Source of the DNA: Psychrobacter sp. UBA3962
GTDB taxonomy: Bacteria; Pseudomonadota; Gammaproteobacteria; Pseudomonadales; Moraxellaceae
DNA length: 64,000 nucleotides
Assembly (NCBI RefSeq): GCF_002385225.1
Contig: NZ_DGDC01000033.1
Coordinates: 56,968-120,967 of the forward strand
Direction of reading: 5' to 3'
In this document: positions 56,277-64,000 of the stretch, piece after piece
Numbering within the stretch: the first letter of the stretch is position 1
How the letters are laid out: the number at the start of each line of letters is the position of its first letter
Notes under the pieces: generated by a model
Told to the model about the DNA's origin: nothing
Database searches by the model: none
What the model saw: only the letters and a program-made list of their open reading frames with translations
Made by a program: the position numbers and the translations under genes

Positions 56277-57047
56277 ATGATTCCTTTGCAACCAAAACAC
56301 ATCGCATTAGCCCCAGTCTATCTCTACCAAGGTATGAAGCTAAAAAAGACCGCTTTAAGACTGCCAGAAGCAGAAGGAGAACGTAAAGGGCGACTGACTC
56401 TTAACGAAAAGGACAGCCCTTCAGAGGATAAGAGCACCTTAAATATCATGCTGCTAGGAGACTCCTCAGCGGCTGGTGTAGGGGTGAGCTCACAACAAGA
56501 AGCGCTTGCCGGCCAATTGCTTGAGCAACTGCAGCTACTGCCCCAAATTCAACAGAAATTCTCACAGCTAGAGTGGTCGCTGCACGCCACTTCCGGTCAT
56601 ACCAGCTTTGATGCCCTGCGTAGGCTGTATGTATTGCCCGTACCTCCTACTCCTGTAGACATTATGATAGTAATGGTGGGGGTAAATGACACCACTGCTA
56701 ATGTCTCTACTAGCAAATGGGAGCAGCAGCTGCGCGAGATTATTGGCCTAAGTCAACGCAAATTTGGAGCGAAACAGATTATCTTCCCTTGCTTACCCCC
56801 CATGCAGGAAATGCCCGCTATCCCTAGCCCCTTGAATAAGTTAATGGGATATAAAACGCAGATAATGAATGAGAGGTTGATTGAAGTTTGTGACCACTAT
56901 GAGTCAGTATTGGCCTTGCCGATTAACCTTAACAATAAAGACCTACAAACCCAAAACTTCTTTGCTGAAGATGGCTTTCATCCCAATTCCACCGCCTACT
57001 CACTGTTGGCCAAAAAATTGGCAAAAACCATTTCTGAGCTGGTTTAG
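56277..57047 (+). CDS. SGNH/GDSL-type hydrolase
   Basis: This 256-residue serine esterase-like protein has block I LLGDSSAAGVG with nucleophile Ser63, block III-like VMVGVNDTT (Asn), and block V DGFHPNSTAYSLLA with catalytic Asp and His. No signal peptide or membrane segment is clear (the first 20 residues are mildly hydrophobic). It may act on acyl esters or thioesters; the substrate is unknown. It is convergent with the DUF2127 gene and the two stop codons overlap. Confidence 0.86.
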   Translation: MIPLQPKHIALAPVYLYQGMKLKKTALRLPEAEGERKGRLTLNEKDSPSEDKSTLNIMLLGDSSAAGVGVSSQQEALAGQLLEQLQLLPQIQQKFSQLEWSLHATSGHTSFDALRRLYVLPVPPTPVDIMIVMVGVNDTTANVSTSKWEQQLREIIGLSQRKFGAKQIIFPCLPPMQEMPAIPSPLNKLMGYKTQIMNERLIEVCDHYESVLALPINLNNKDLQTQNFFAEDGFHPNSTAYSLLAKKLAKTISELV

Positions 57048-57514
57048 ATCAACCCTTTACGACGCATATGTTTGTAGACAACAACCACTACTAAAACATT
57101 TAATAGCAATGTCGCTAGCTGTAGCCAGTCAAAAGGGCGAGCTATGAGATAGTAAAGTTCAACGGGCAAAAAAATACCGTAGCCTAATACGCTAAACCAA
57201 TAAGCCCAAGTTTTATCGGTCCATAAACCATAAGCTTCAATAAAGCGAAGACTGGCATAACCCAAAATCAATAATAAGAATAAGGTCCAGTTCTCTGACG
57301 CTTTCTGGGCCACTCGGGTAAGCGCCTCGACTTGGGTACTAAATAAAGTACCGAAATGTTGGACCCAAGCGTGATTCGCCGACTCAATCCACAGCGACAC
57401 GTCATTATGCCAAGCCCATAAAGCAAGGGCAGTAATCACTGCCCCTACTCCTTTGATTAATTCATAAAAAGTGACTGCTTTAATGGAGCCACTAATTACA
57501 GTGGGCTCAGTCAA
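57044..57514 (-). CDS. DUF2127 membrane protein
   Basis: This 156-residue protein has about four predicted membrane helices (near 16-34, 72-92, 104-124, 128-148). It matches DUF2127 by recognition: YELIKGVGA at the start, SLRFIEAYGLWTDKTWAYWF and GIFLPVELYYLI. The start is TTG at 57514, supported by GGAG seven bases before it inside the pyrC' gene; no ATG is available. It overlaps the pyrC' stop by 8 bp, so it is probably translationally coupled to the pyr genes. Function unknown. Confidence 0.82.
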   Translation of the reverse strand: MTEPTVISGSIKAVTFYELIKGVGAVITALALWAWHNDVSLWIESANHAWVQHFGTLFSTQVEALTRVAQKASENWTLFLLLILGYASLRFIEAYGLWTDKTWAYWFSVLGYGIFLPVELYYLIARPFDWLQLATLLLNVLVVVVVYKHMRRKGLI

Positions 57515-58658
57515 AATAAGTCTCCACCACCTTACCTTGTAAGGTCTGATTTAAGAAAGGCGTATTTTTACCTTTTGACAGCATACTGTCTCGAGTCAGC
57601 TGCCACTCATGGTTAGGATCAACCAGTACTGCACCCCCGATTTCGTGATACTGCTCTTCAATACCCGCAATACGTGCTGGAGCCAAACAAATCTTCTCCA
57701 CCAATTGCTCTGGAGTTAGGATATTGTCCCGCACCAGTTTACAAGCTAGGCCCATAAAGGTATCAAAGTTTGAAATACCTGGAGTAGACTCAGCAAAAGG
57801 TGCTTGCTTTGCGGTGTCATTTAAAGGCTCATGATGACTACAAATGGCATCGATGGTTCCGTCTTGTAGCCCTCTAATCAGGGCCTTTTGGTCGGTGTTA
57901 CTGCGCAGAGGAGGAATGACATAAGCTTGAGCATTAAACCCTTCTAAATCGTCATCCGTTAAATGCAGCTGATGCATCGCCACATCACAAGTGACCGGTA
58001 AGCCTTGAGCTTTGGCCAAACGCATTAAGCCGATGGAAGATTTACAGGTCAGCTGACTAAAGTGAGCGGAAATACCTGTTTCTTCTACCATCAATAGCTG
58101 AGTAGATAAGGCAACCGTCTCTGCCAACCAAGGAATGCCTTGTAAACCATGGAAAGAGGCAATATAGCCTTCATGAGCTACCCCGCCTGCAGATAGGCTA
58201 GGCTCATTAGGATAGAAAAATACTTTTAAACCAAAAGTAGCGGCATACTCTAAAGTACGCAGTAATACTAAATCGTTGGCAAAGGGACGACCCGCATTAG
58301 TGACTGCAATACAGCCTCCTTTTTTAAGGCCAGCCACATTGGCCGGACGCTCGCCTTTTAACTCAGCAGTTAGGGCCCCTAAGATGTGTAGGTAGATGCC
58401 CCCATCTTGCTTGGCTCGTTCTCTTAGGCCTTTTAATAAGGATCCGTTTTCTAAGACAGGGGTGGTGTCTGGCGGGGTAACCACATGCAAGAATCCATTG
58501 GCACGGGCCGCACGACCTTCTGTTTGTAAAGTACCGTGCTGTTGTAGACCAGGCTCACGTAGACGAGCACATAAATCAACCAGTGGCGGTAACAGCCAGT
58601 GATTTTCTTTAGTTTCGATATCGGGTTGGGTAAACTCTTTAGGCAGTAGGTTAAGCAT
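57507..58658 (-). CDS. pyrC': Dihydroorotase-like non-catalytic subunit
   Basis: This 383-residue protein has the dihydroorotase fold but lacks metal-binding residues. Where active enzymes have DxHxHLREPG, this one reads DLCARLREPG, with both histidines of HxH replaced by Cys and Arg. The rest (TPPDTTPVLENG, ICSHHEPLND, GISNFDTFMGLA and APARIAGI) follows the family. It lies 91 bp downstream of pyrB on the same strand, the order of the Pseudomonas pyrB-pyrC' pair, in which PyrC' is needed to assemble active aspartate transcarbamoylase. So its likely role is structural. An active dihydroorotase must be encoded elsewhere. Confidence 0.9.
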   Translation of the reverse strand: MLNLLPKEFTQPDIETKENHWLLPPLVDLCARLREPGLQQHGTLQTEGRAARANGFLHVVTPPDTTPVLENGSLLKGLRERAKQDGGIYLHILGALTAELKGERPANVAGLKKGGCIAVTNAGRPFANDLVLLRTLEYAATFGLKVFFYPNEPSLSAGGVAHEGYIASFHGLQGIPWLAETVALSTQLLMVEETGISAHFSQLTCKSSIGLMRLAKAQGLPVTCDVAMHQLHLTDDDLEGFNAQAYVIPPLRSNTDQKALIRGLQDGTIDAICSHHEPLNDTAKQAPFAESTPGISNFDTFMGLACKLVRDNILTPEQLVEKICLAPARIAGIEEQYHEIGGAVLVDPNHEWQLTRDSMLSKGKNTPFLNQTLQGKVVETYFD

Positions 58659-58749
58659 GATATATCCAGTATTTTTTAGTATGAGAGATAGAGTTTCGTT
58701 TATGGGCTATAAGCAGCATGAGCAAGGTTTATCCAGTAAGGCTCTGAAT

Positions 58750-59826
58750 TTATAGTAAAGAGTGCAACGCTTGATATTCGCGTTGCCCTTGTACCGCCAT
58801 AGCCAACACAGCCATACGAATCGCGATGCCATTATTGACCTGCTTTAAAATTACCGACTGCGAGCCATCTGCGACAGTTGAAGCAATCTCTACCCCTCGG
58901 TTCATAGGACCTGGGTGCATGACAATAGCGTCTGGCTTAGCTTTGGCCACACGCTCTGGAGTAATCCCATACTTTTTGAAATATTCCCCTGATGCGGCCA
59001 TCAATGGAGAGCCAATACGCTCATTTTGAATACGCAGACCCATCAACACATCACAATCAACCACGCCCTCATCAATATCCTCATAAACCTTCACCCCATA
59101 ACGCTCAATCCCTTTTGGTAATAAAGTACGAGGCGCAATGACCCGAATTTCTTTTACGCCCAATATTTTTAGAGCGGCAATATCAGAACGGGCCACACGC
59201 GAGTGTTTGATATCCCCGATGATGGCCACCGTTAACTCTTCAAACGGACGCGGTGCCTCACGGTGAATGGTTAACATATCCAGCATACCTTGCGTAGGAT
59301 GCGCATGCCAACCATCACCGCCGTTAATGATAGCAATCTCAGGAGTTACCTCAGTAGCCATGAAATGGGCTGCACCAGAAGCGGAGTGACGCACCACGAA
59401 TATGTCGGCGGTCATCGCTTGTAGATTCCATAAGGTGTCGCGCAAACTCTCGCCTTTTTGAGTGCTAGAGCGGGCAATATCAATATTTAATACGTTGGCA
59501 CCCAAACGCTTTTCTGCCACTTCAAACGTAGTGCGGGTACGGGTTGAGGGCTCAAAGAATAGGTTCATTACCGTACAGCCTTCAAGCTCAGGACTGTTGA
59601 TCAATTGACCATTTTCGTCAAAAAATGATTCAGCCTTAGCAATAATGGCTTTCAACTGAGCACGACTTAAGCCTTCAATGCCTAAAAAATGACGGATATT
59701 ACCATCGTCATTTAATTGGGGCTTACTCAATGAGGCATTCATTCTTGCCGTTGTCGAGTCAAAGTTAGCAGATAAGGTCGACTGTGAGGGATGTGCAGTC
59801 TCAGGTTTCTGTGTTGAGTCAGTCAT
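58750..59826 (-). CDS. pyrB: Aspartate carbamoyltransferase catalytic subunit
   Basis: This 358-residue enzyme joins carbamoyl phosphate and aspartate, the first committed step of pyrimidine synthesis. The carbamoyl-phosphate loop is FFEPSTRTRTTFE, then HSASGAAHF, HPTQGMLDMLTI, and MHPGPMNRGVEI near the end. About 45 residues precede the conserved core, as in the class of Pseudomonas, where this extension contributes to nucleotide regulation of the dodecameric enzyme. Three genes, pyrB, pyrC' and a DUF2127 protein, appear to form an operon. Confidence 0.97.
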   Translation of the reverse strand: MTDSTQKPETAHPSQSTLSANFDSTTARMNASLSKPQLNDDGNIRHFLGIEGLSRAQLKAIIAKAESFFDENGQLINSPELEGCTVMNLFFEPSTRTRTTFEVAEKRLGANVLNIDIARSSTQKGESLRDTLWNLQAMTADIFVVRHSASGAAHFMATEVTPEIAIINGGDGWHAHPTQGMLDMLTIHREAPRPFEELTVAIIGDIKHSRVARSDIAALKILGVKEIRVIAPRTLLPKGIERYGVKVYEDIDEGVVDCDVLMGLRIQNERIGSPLMAASGEYFKKYGITPERVAKAKPDAIVMHPGPMNRGVEIASTVADGSQSVILKQVNNGIAIRMAVLAMAVQGQREYQALHSLL

Positions 59827-60236
59827 GGCAGTTAAAGGTATCCTTTATGAGCAGATGGGTGATTGGACGGTGAAACTAGGGCCAAACCATATAAGGTAGT
59901 ACAATCCGTTATCGGGATTATCATTTATATCAGCTATTATAGTTAACTTGCACAAGAAATATTGCATGGTTTTTGCTACACTTTGCGCAGACCCATTACT
60001 GCTAATTATAGTCAGCAGTAGTAGACAGTCTACAAGTCACTTTTTTTACCCGAATAAAGCATAAAGGGCTATCTTTGACCCTTATCAAATTGGGTTGCTA
60101 AAAGTTGGTATAGTTTAGCTGATTTACTGCCTTTCAAAAAGTGACCGTATTGACTTTCTCGTACTAGATTTATGTAAAAAAATACATTTATAGATACAAT
60201 AGACCCCTTCCTGACTCTTGGATAAAGGAATCCATA
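59827..60236. other. Gene-free region between divergent pyrB and fbp
   Basis: About 410 bp. Contains a 7-bp inverted repeat (TACTGCT at 59997-60003, AGCAGTA at 60014-60020). A TTGACT at 60150-60155 may belong to the fbp promoter. No pyrimidine leader peptide or attenuator was evident. Confidence 0.4.
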
Positions 60237-61259
60237 ATGATTACGCTTAACGACTACTTCCAAAGTTACCTAACCGCTACTTCTGCAGACAGCAGCAGTG
60301 AAAAATCTGCGGTAATCGATGTAATTAATACTATCACTGCAGTGGGTAAAGAGATTACAGAGCTTTTACGTAAAGGTGCTTTGGCAGATATCCATGGCGA
60401 AGCCGGTGCGGAAAACGTACAGGGTGAACAACAAAAGAAACTAGACGTTATTGCTAATGACTTATTATTAGAGGCATTAACTGCTAATAAACACTGTGCC
60501 GGTGTTGCTAGTGAAGAGTTAGATGATGCTACCCCTGCCAATGAATCAGGCGAGCTTTTGGTTTTGTTTGACCCGCTAGATGGCTCTTCAAACATTGATA
60601 TCAACATGCCTACTGGCACCATCTTCTCAATCTTACCTTATAGAAACAAAGGCCAAGCGGTAACAAACGCAGACTTTTTACAAAAAGGTACGGAGCAGTT
60701 GGCAGCCGGCTACTTGCTATATGGCTCATCAGCGATGTTGGCTTTCACCTTCTCTGACGCTTTAGACAGTGACAATGATGGCGTTGTCCTTTTTAGCTTA
60801 AACCCAACCACTGGTGAGTTTGAATTGGTTAAAAAGAACATTTCTATTGACGCCGATACCAAAGAGTATGCCATTAATGCTTCAAACGCACGCCACTGGT
60901 TACCGCCCATGCAACAGTATATTAACGAATTGCTAGCAGGTACTACTGGTCCTCGTGGTAAAAACTTTAACACCCGCTGGGTCGCTGCTATGGTGGGTGA
61001 TGTGCATCGTATCTTATGCCGTGGCGGTATCTTTATTTATCCCAAAGACACCAAAGACCCAAGCAAAGCTGGCAAGCTGCGTTTAATGTATGAAGCCAAC
61101 CCAATGAGCCTGCTTATCGAACGTGCAGGCGGCGCTTCAACTGATGGTATCAATCGCATTATGGACTATGAACCTACCGATATTCATCAACGCGTCCCGG
61201 TGGTATTGGGAGCCAAGAATGAGGTTGAGCAGGTACAAAAGCTGCATCAACAAGCGTAA
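60237..61259 (+). CDS. fbp: Fructose-1,6-bisphosphatase class 1
   Basis: This 340-residue enzyme of gluconeogenesis hydrolyses fructose 1,6-bisphosphate to fructose 6-phosphate. Metal-binding sequence FDPLDGSSNIDINMPTGTIF, the substrate site MVGDVHRILCRGGIFIYP and KLRLMYEANPMSLLIERAGG with the catalytic Glu are intact. The length is typical (about 330-340). A strong AAAGGA site lies seven bases before the ATG. A strong terminator follows. Confidence 0.97.
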   Translation: MITLNDYFQSYLTATSADSSSEKSAVIDVINTITAVGKEITELLRKGALADIHGEAGAENVQGEQQKKLDVIANDLLLEALTANKHCAGVASEELDDATPANESGELLVLFDPLDGSSNIDINMPTGTIFSILPYRNKGQAVTNADFLQKGTEQLAAGYLLYGSSAMLAFTFSDALDSDNDGVVLFSLNPTTGEFELVKKNISIDADTKEYAINASNARHWLPPMQQYINELLAGTTGPRGKNFNTRWVAAMVGDVHRILCRGGIFIYPKDTKDPSKAGKLRLMYEANPMSLLIERAGGASTDGINRIMDYEPTDIHQRVPVVLGAKNEVEQVQKLHQQA

Positions 61260-61296
61260 TTAACTCTATTTAATTATTATAACTTATTGCTATAAG

Positions 61297-61327
61297 AGGC
61301 CAAGCCAACTAGGTTTGGCCTTTTTTA
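61297..61327 (+). terminator. Terminator of fbp
   Basis: A 10-bp stem (AGGCCAAGCC at 61297-61306 with GGTTTGGCCT, one G-T pair) and a T run. Confidence 0.88.
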
Positions 61328-61495
61328 TTGCAAAACTCCATCACGTATTAAACACTAGGTGTGTTACTCTACTGACTATATGTTTGATCCTTACGGCCTC
61401 GCTTTTATTAGCCAAATGAACTACCCATAAAGCAGAGCTAAGCCCAAAGTAATCGAAAACTATATATTTTAATATCTAAATCAAATGAGCAAATA

Positions 61496-62329
61496 ATGAC
61501 CGACGTAATCAGCAACAAGTTCTCTAATAACCCAGTTATTACCTCAGAAAAAAACCCAACGGTGAAGTTAGCAAAAGCTTTGTTAACTCAATCACGCCAA
61601 CGTAAAAAGGCAGGTCAGACTGTTCTTGAAGGCGTACATCTTATAGAAGCTGCACTTCAAGCCAAGCACTTGCCGCAACAAATCATCATCTCTTACAGTG
61701 GCCTATCGCATCCAGAAGTTCAAGCGCTACTGGCCTCACTCAACGAGCATAATCTTGATAATCAACTTACTGTAGTCAGTGACAGTGTTTACCAGGGTAT
61801 TACTACCTTAGGTAATGGTGTTGAGATCATGGCCATTGTCGATGTGCCTGAGCACAATTTGCATACCTTAAAAGCGCCTATTACCACGGATTGTTTAATC
61901 TTAAATGACGTCCAAGACAATGGTAACGTAGGCACTCTATTACGCACAGCAGCAGCCGTGGGCATCAAAAACATTATCTGTACTAAAGGTAGTGCCCAAG
62001 CTTGGTCACCAAAAACCATGCGTGCCGGTATGGGGGCTCAGTTTGGATTAACTATCTACGAAGGAATTGAAGCCGATGAAGTCTTGAGCTATTTAAGACT
62101 GCCTATCTATGCAACCAGCTCGCATACAGATAACATCATCTATAAACAGAATCTAAATCGCCCAGTCGCTTGGGTAATGGGCCATGAAGGCCAAGGGGTC
62201 TGTGAAGAGATCATGCAGCAAGCCACCCCAGTGGCGTTACCTCAGCCTAACGGTCAAGAAAGCTTAAATGTGGCCATTGCGGGCGCATTGTGTATGTATG
62301 AGACACTACGCCAAAGAGACTATAGTTAA
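61496..62329 (+). CDS. TrmH/SpoU-family RNA methyltransferase
   Basis: This 277-residue SPOUT enzyme should 2'-O-methylate a ribose in rRNA or tRNA. It has an N-terminal RNA-substrate-binding domain (about 16-110: SRQRKKAGQTVLEGVHLIEAA) and the knotted catalytic domain with motif 1 NVGTLLRTAAAVGI (Asn and Arg), motif 2 WVMGHEGQGV and motif 3 QESLNVAIAGALCMYE. This domain pair resembles RlmB and related TsnR-type enzymes, but the substrate site is unknown, so no symbol is given. Confidence 0.88.
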   Translation: MTDVISNKFSNNPVITSEKNPTVKLAKALLTQSRQRKKAGQTVLEGVHLIEAALQAKHLPQQIIISYSGLSHPEVQALLASLNEHNLDNQLTVVSDSVYQGITTLGNGVEIMAIVDVPEHNLHTLKAPITTDCLILNDVQDNGNVGTLLRTAAAVGIKNIICTKGSAQAWSPKTMRAGMGAQFGLTIYEGIEADEVLSYLRLPIYATSSHTDNIIYKQNLNRPVAWVMGHEGQGVCEEIMQQATPVALPQPNGQESLNVAIAGALCMYETLRQRDYS

Positions 62330-62380
62330 ACTATAGCTTAGCTGAAATCAAAGGCTACAGTGGTCCAAAATGTTTACATT

Positions 62381-62407
62381 AAAAAAGGCACATAAGGTGC
62401 CTTTTTT
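62381..62407 (+). terminator. Bidirectional terminator
   Basis: A perfect 11-bp stem (AAAAAAGGCAC at 62381-62391, complement 62397-62407) with a 5-nt loop; works for the TrmH-family gene and the convergent oxygenase gene. Confidence 0.88.
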
Positions 62408-62433
62408 AATATCATCAAACCATGAAAATAACT

Positions 62434-63243
62434 TTAAACGTAAGGCTTTTCTCTTAGCCATTTGGTGGCCAAGTATTTAACTCCTTCGGTTACAGGTGTT
62501 CCTGCATGTAAAGTTAATTTATCAATCTGACCATTCAAATCAGTATTAGCAAAATACAGTGCTGTACCCATCTTTGGACGCACTTCAAAATTTAAATTTG
62601 GAAATCGGGTCGAACCACCAGCATCAACGTCTGATAAGTACATTAAAAAGGTACCCAATCGCTGTCCCCCTCTCTTAGTCACCACACTACTACTCTTTTT
62701 GGCTGGATCAAAGAAGTCGAAATGAGGACGGTATTCTCCGCCATCTTCGTAGCGTAAAACTTGTAATCCTTCTCCATTTTCAACCGGCCAATGTACTAAC
62801 TCAGATATTCTGTTTTCGATGCTCTTAATTACCGGAATTTCACCACGTTGATACCCAGTACTGGTGCTAGTTCGAGCATGATGTTCAACAAAAGTACCAT
62901 CTTCAGGATTAACCACTCTTGAGGCCTTTAACTTACTATCGGCATCATCAATTAAGGCCTGACACTCCTCAGGACTTAAAAAGTTATTAATGACTGCAAT
63001 AAACGGCTTATGACAAGTAAAAGCCAAAGAGACTTCTCTATCCATCAATTTGATTTGGTTATGTGAAATATCTATATAAGGTATTTGCAGGTTGCTATTA
63101 CTCTTATGGATCAATTCATAAGCAGCATCTACCCACCCTTTTTCAAATAAGCTAGCAGCCAATTTATTGGAAGGTACTCCTCTAGCTAGGTTATGTTTTA
63201 ACCAATCTTGCCAGGTTTTTTCTAGTTCCATTAGAGCACTCAT
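62434..63243 (-). CDS. 2-oxoglutarate/Fe(II) oxygenase, prolyl-4-hydroxylase type
   Basis: This 269-residue protein belongs to the P4Hc group of non-heme iron dioxygenases. The jelly-roll core (about 80-266) has the iron ligands His174 and Asp176 (YRPHFDFF) and His246 (LTLHAGTPVTEG), and Lys256, which should hold 2-oxoglutarate. RGGQRLGTFLMYLSDVD and YLATKWLRE are strong family signatures of collagen-type prolyl 4-hydroxylases. An N-terminal region (about 1-75) contains MSALMELEKTWQDWLKHNL and probably forms a helical repeat domain. The substrate is unknown. It is convergent with the TrmH-family gene and lies next to tuf on the same strand, 280 bp downstream of it past a terminator. Confidence 0.88.
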   Translation of the reverse strand: MSALMELEKTWQDWLKHNLARGVPSNKLAASLFEKGWVDAAYELIHKSNSNLQIPYIDISHNQIKLMDREVSLAFTCHKPFIAVINNFLSPEECQALIDDADSKLKASRVVNPEDGTFVEHHARTSTSTGYQRGEIPVIKSIENRISELVHWPVENGEGLQVLRYEDGGEYRPHFDFFDPAKKSSSVVTKRGGQRLGTFLMYLSDVDAGGSTRFPNLNFEVRPKMGTALYFANTDLNGQIDKLTLHAGTPVTEGVKYLATKWLREKPYV

Positions 63244-63460
63244 CTACAATTCCTTTGTTTGAATTAGGTTAGTAATAGAAGCGACTTCGATTAATCAGCT
63301 GATAAAGATTAATAGACCCAATCCAGATTAGGTTAGGCTCGCTTAAATCTACCACTTTGGATTGCGTTATTATAAGAGCAATAGTACTTTAAAAATCGCT
63401 GTAAAAGCAAACTATAGCTGACATATTACTATAATCAATGCATGCAAATGCTCAGCATAA

Positions 63461-63493
63461 AAAAAGACCCTCTGTTTCCAGAGGGTCTTTTTC
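63461..63493 (-). terminator. Terminator of tuf
   Basis: A perfect 14-bp stem (63461-63474 and 63479-63492, core GACCCTCTG), a 4-nt loop and a U-rich end on the minus strand. Confidence 0.9.
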
Positions 63494-63523
63494 GTATAAT
63501 GCTGTACTACGTATTAACTAAAA

Positions 63524-64000
63524 TTAGTTTTTAACGTTAGCAACAACACCAGCACCTACAGTACGGCCACCTTCGCGAATTGCGAAACGTAGACCTTTGT
63601 CCATAGCGATTGGGTGGATTAGCTCTACGCTCATCTCAACGTTATCGCCTGGCATTACCATTTCAGTACCTTCTTGTAATTGGATTGCACCAGTTACGTC
63701 AGTTGTACGGAAGTAGAACTGTGGACGGTAACCATTCAAGAATGGAGTGTGACGACCACCTTCTTCTTTTGACAGTACGTATACTTCTGCATCAAAGTTA
63801 GTGTGTGGAGTGATTGAACCTGGCTTAGCTAGTACTTGACCACGTTGTACGTCTTCACGCTTAGTACCACGTAATAGTACACCACAGTTCTCACCAGCAC
63901 GACCTTCGTCTAGTAACTTACGGAACATCTCGATACCAGTACAAGTTGTTTTAACTGTGTCTTTGATACCAACGATTTCGATCTCGTCACCAACGCGTAC
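63524..64000 (-). CDS. tuf: Elongation factor Tu, C-terminal part (cut by window end)
   Basis: The minus-strand frame runs to the window edge, giving the last 158 residues of EF-Tu. It reads RVGDEIEIVGIKDTVKTT from the edge, then EMFRKLLDEGRAGENCGVLLRG, GQVLAKPGS, TPFLNGYRPQFYFRTTDVTG, and ends GRTVGAGVVANVKN. These are domains 2 and 3. The GTPase domain lies outside the window. The start at the internal Met at 63928 is only an artefact. EF-Tu carries aminoacyl-tRNA to the ribosome. The tuf copy number and upstream genes cannot be seen. Confidence 0.98.
   Translation of the reverse strand, partial: VRVGDEIEIVGIKDTVKTTCTGIEMFRKLLDEGRAGENCGVLLRGTKREDVQRGQVLAKPGSITPHTNFDAEVYVLSKEEGGRHTPFLNGYRPQFYFRTTDVTGAIQLQEGTEMVMPGDNVEMSVELIHPIAMDKGLRFAIREGGRTVGAGVVANVKN

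Noticed and set aside
60069..60263. Minus-strand 64-residue frame between pyrB and fbp
   Set aside because: It overlaps the fbp start on the opposite strand and covers the likely fbp promoter; no family resemblance.

Overview
The window looks like chromosomal DNA of a gammaproteobacterium of the Moraxellaceae, most likely Psychrobacter. This is inferred from recognisable protein sequences, not from a search. The clues are two wax ester synthase/DGAT-type acyltransferases, a magnesium-type HemB, a dut-algC-argB block, a PyrB with an adjacent non-catalytic dihydroorotase-like partner as in Pseudomonadales, an unfused NadV/NadM-Nudix pair, and moderate GC with very AT-rich intergenic DNA. There are 48 protein genes (one cut by the window end), two tRNA genes, and about twenty intrinsic terminators. 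I saw no insertion sequence, prophage, CRISPR array or rRNA gene.

Layout. 0.25-5.25 kb is a minus-strand chaperone-usher fimbrial operon (pilin, chaperone, usher, two-domain adhesin) behind about 1.2 kb of AT-rich DNA. 6.5-8.7 kb holds a highly acidic low-complexity protein and a Tat-signal LD-carboxypeptidase. 9.2-27.4 kb is mostly plus-strand housekeeping: hemB, rep, mgtE, dut, algC, argB, leuS-lptE-holA and macAB, with ompW and an ArsC/Spx-like gene on the minus strand. Two identical tRNA-Lys(TTT) genes follow, each with its own promoter and terminator. 28-46 kb is mixed metabolism and envelope: an MBL-fold hydrolase, an aldo/keto reductase, an acyl-CoA synthetase, katE, a DUF2726 protein, a LysM-LysM-SPOR protein, thiG, the two WS/DGAT genes, an M16C protease and a histidine phosphatase. 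46.1-46.8 kb is a structured gene-free interval. 46.8-64 kb holds a PfkB kinase, metY, nfuA, a CBS-domain membrane protein, rarD, the nadM-nadV pair, an SGNH hydrolase, pyrB-pyrC'-DUF2127, fbp, a TrmH-type methyltransferase, a prolyl-4-hydroxylase-like oxygenase and the 3' part of tuf.

Working together. The fimbrial genes form a complete secretion and assembly set, with a strong hairpin after the pilin gene that should make pilin the most abundant product. nadV and nadM form a two-step nicotinamide to NMN to NAD route. pyrB and pyrC' should encode the two chains of an aspartate transcarbamoylase complex. The acyl-CoA synthetase and the two WS/DGATs could feed storage lipid synthesis, though they are not in one operon.

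Most worth a second look: the 46.34-46.67 kb interval, where a perfect 12-bp inverted repeat with parS-like half-sites brackets two DnaA-box-like sequences and an AT-rich block; a nested dyad cluster upstream of katE; the tandem WS/DGAT pair; AlgC with altered active-site loops; the Tat-exported LD-carboxypeptidase; the acidic protein with twin repeats; and the prolyl-hydroxylase-like gene beside tuf. I did not find a clearly new multi-gene system. These are regulatory or single-protein oddities.
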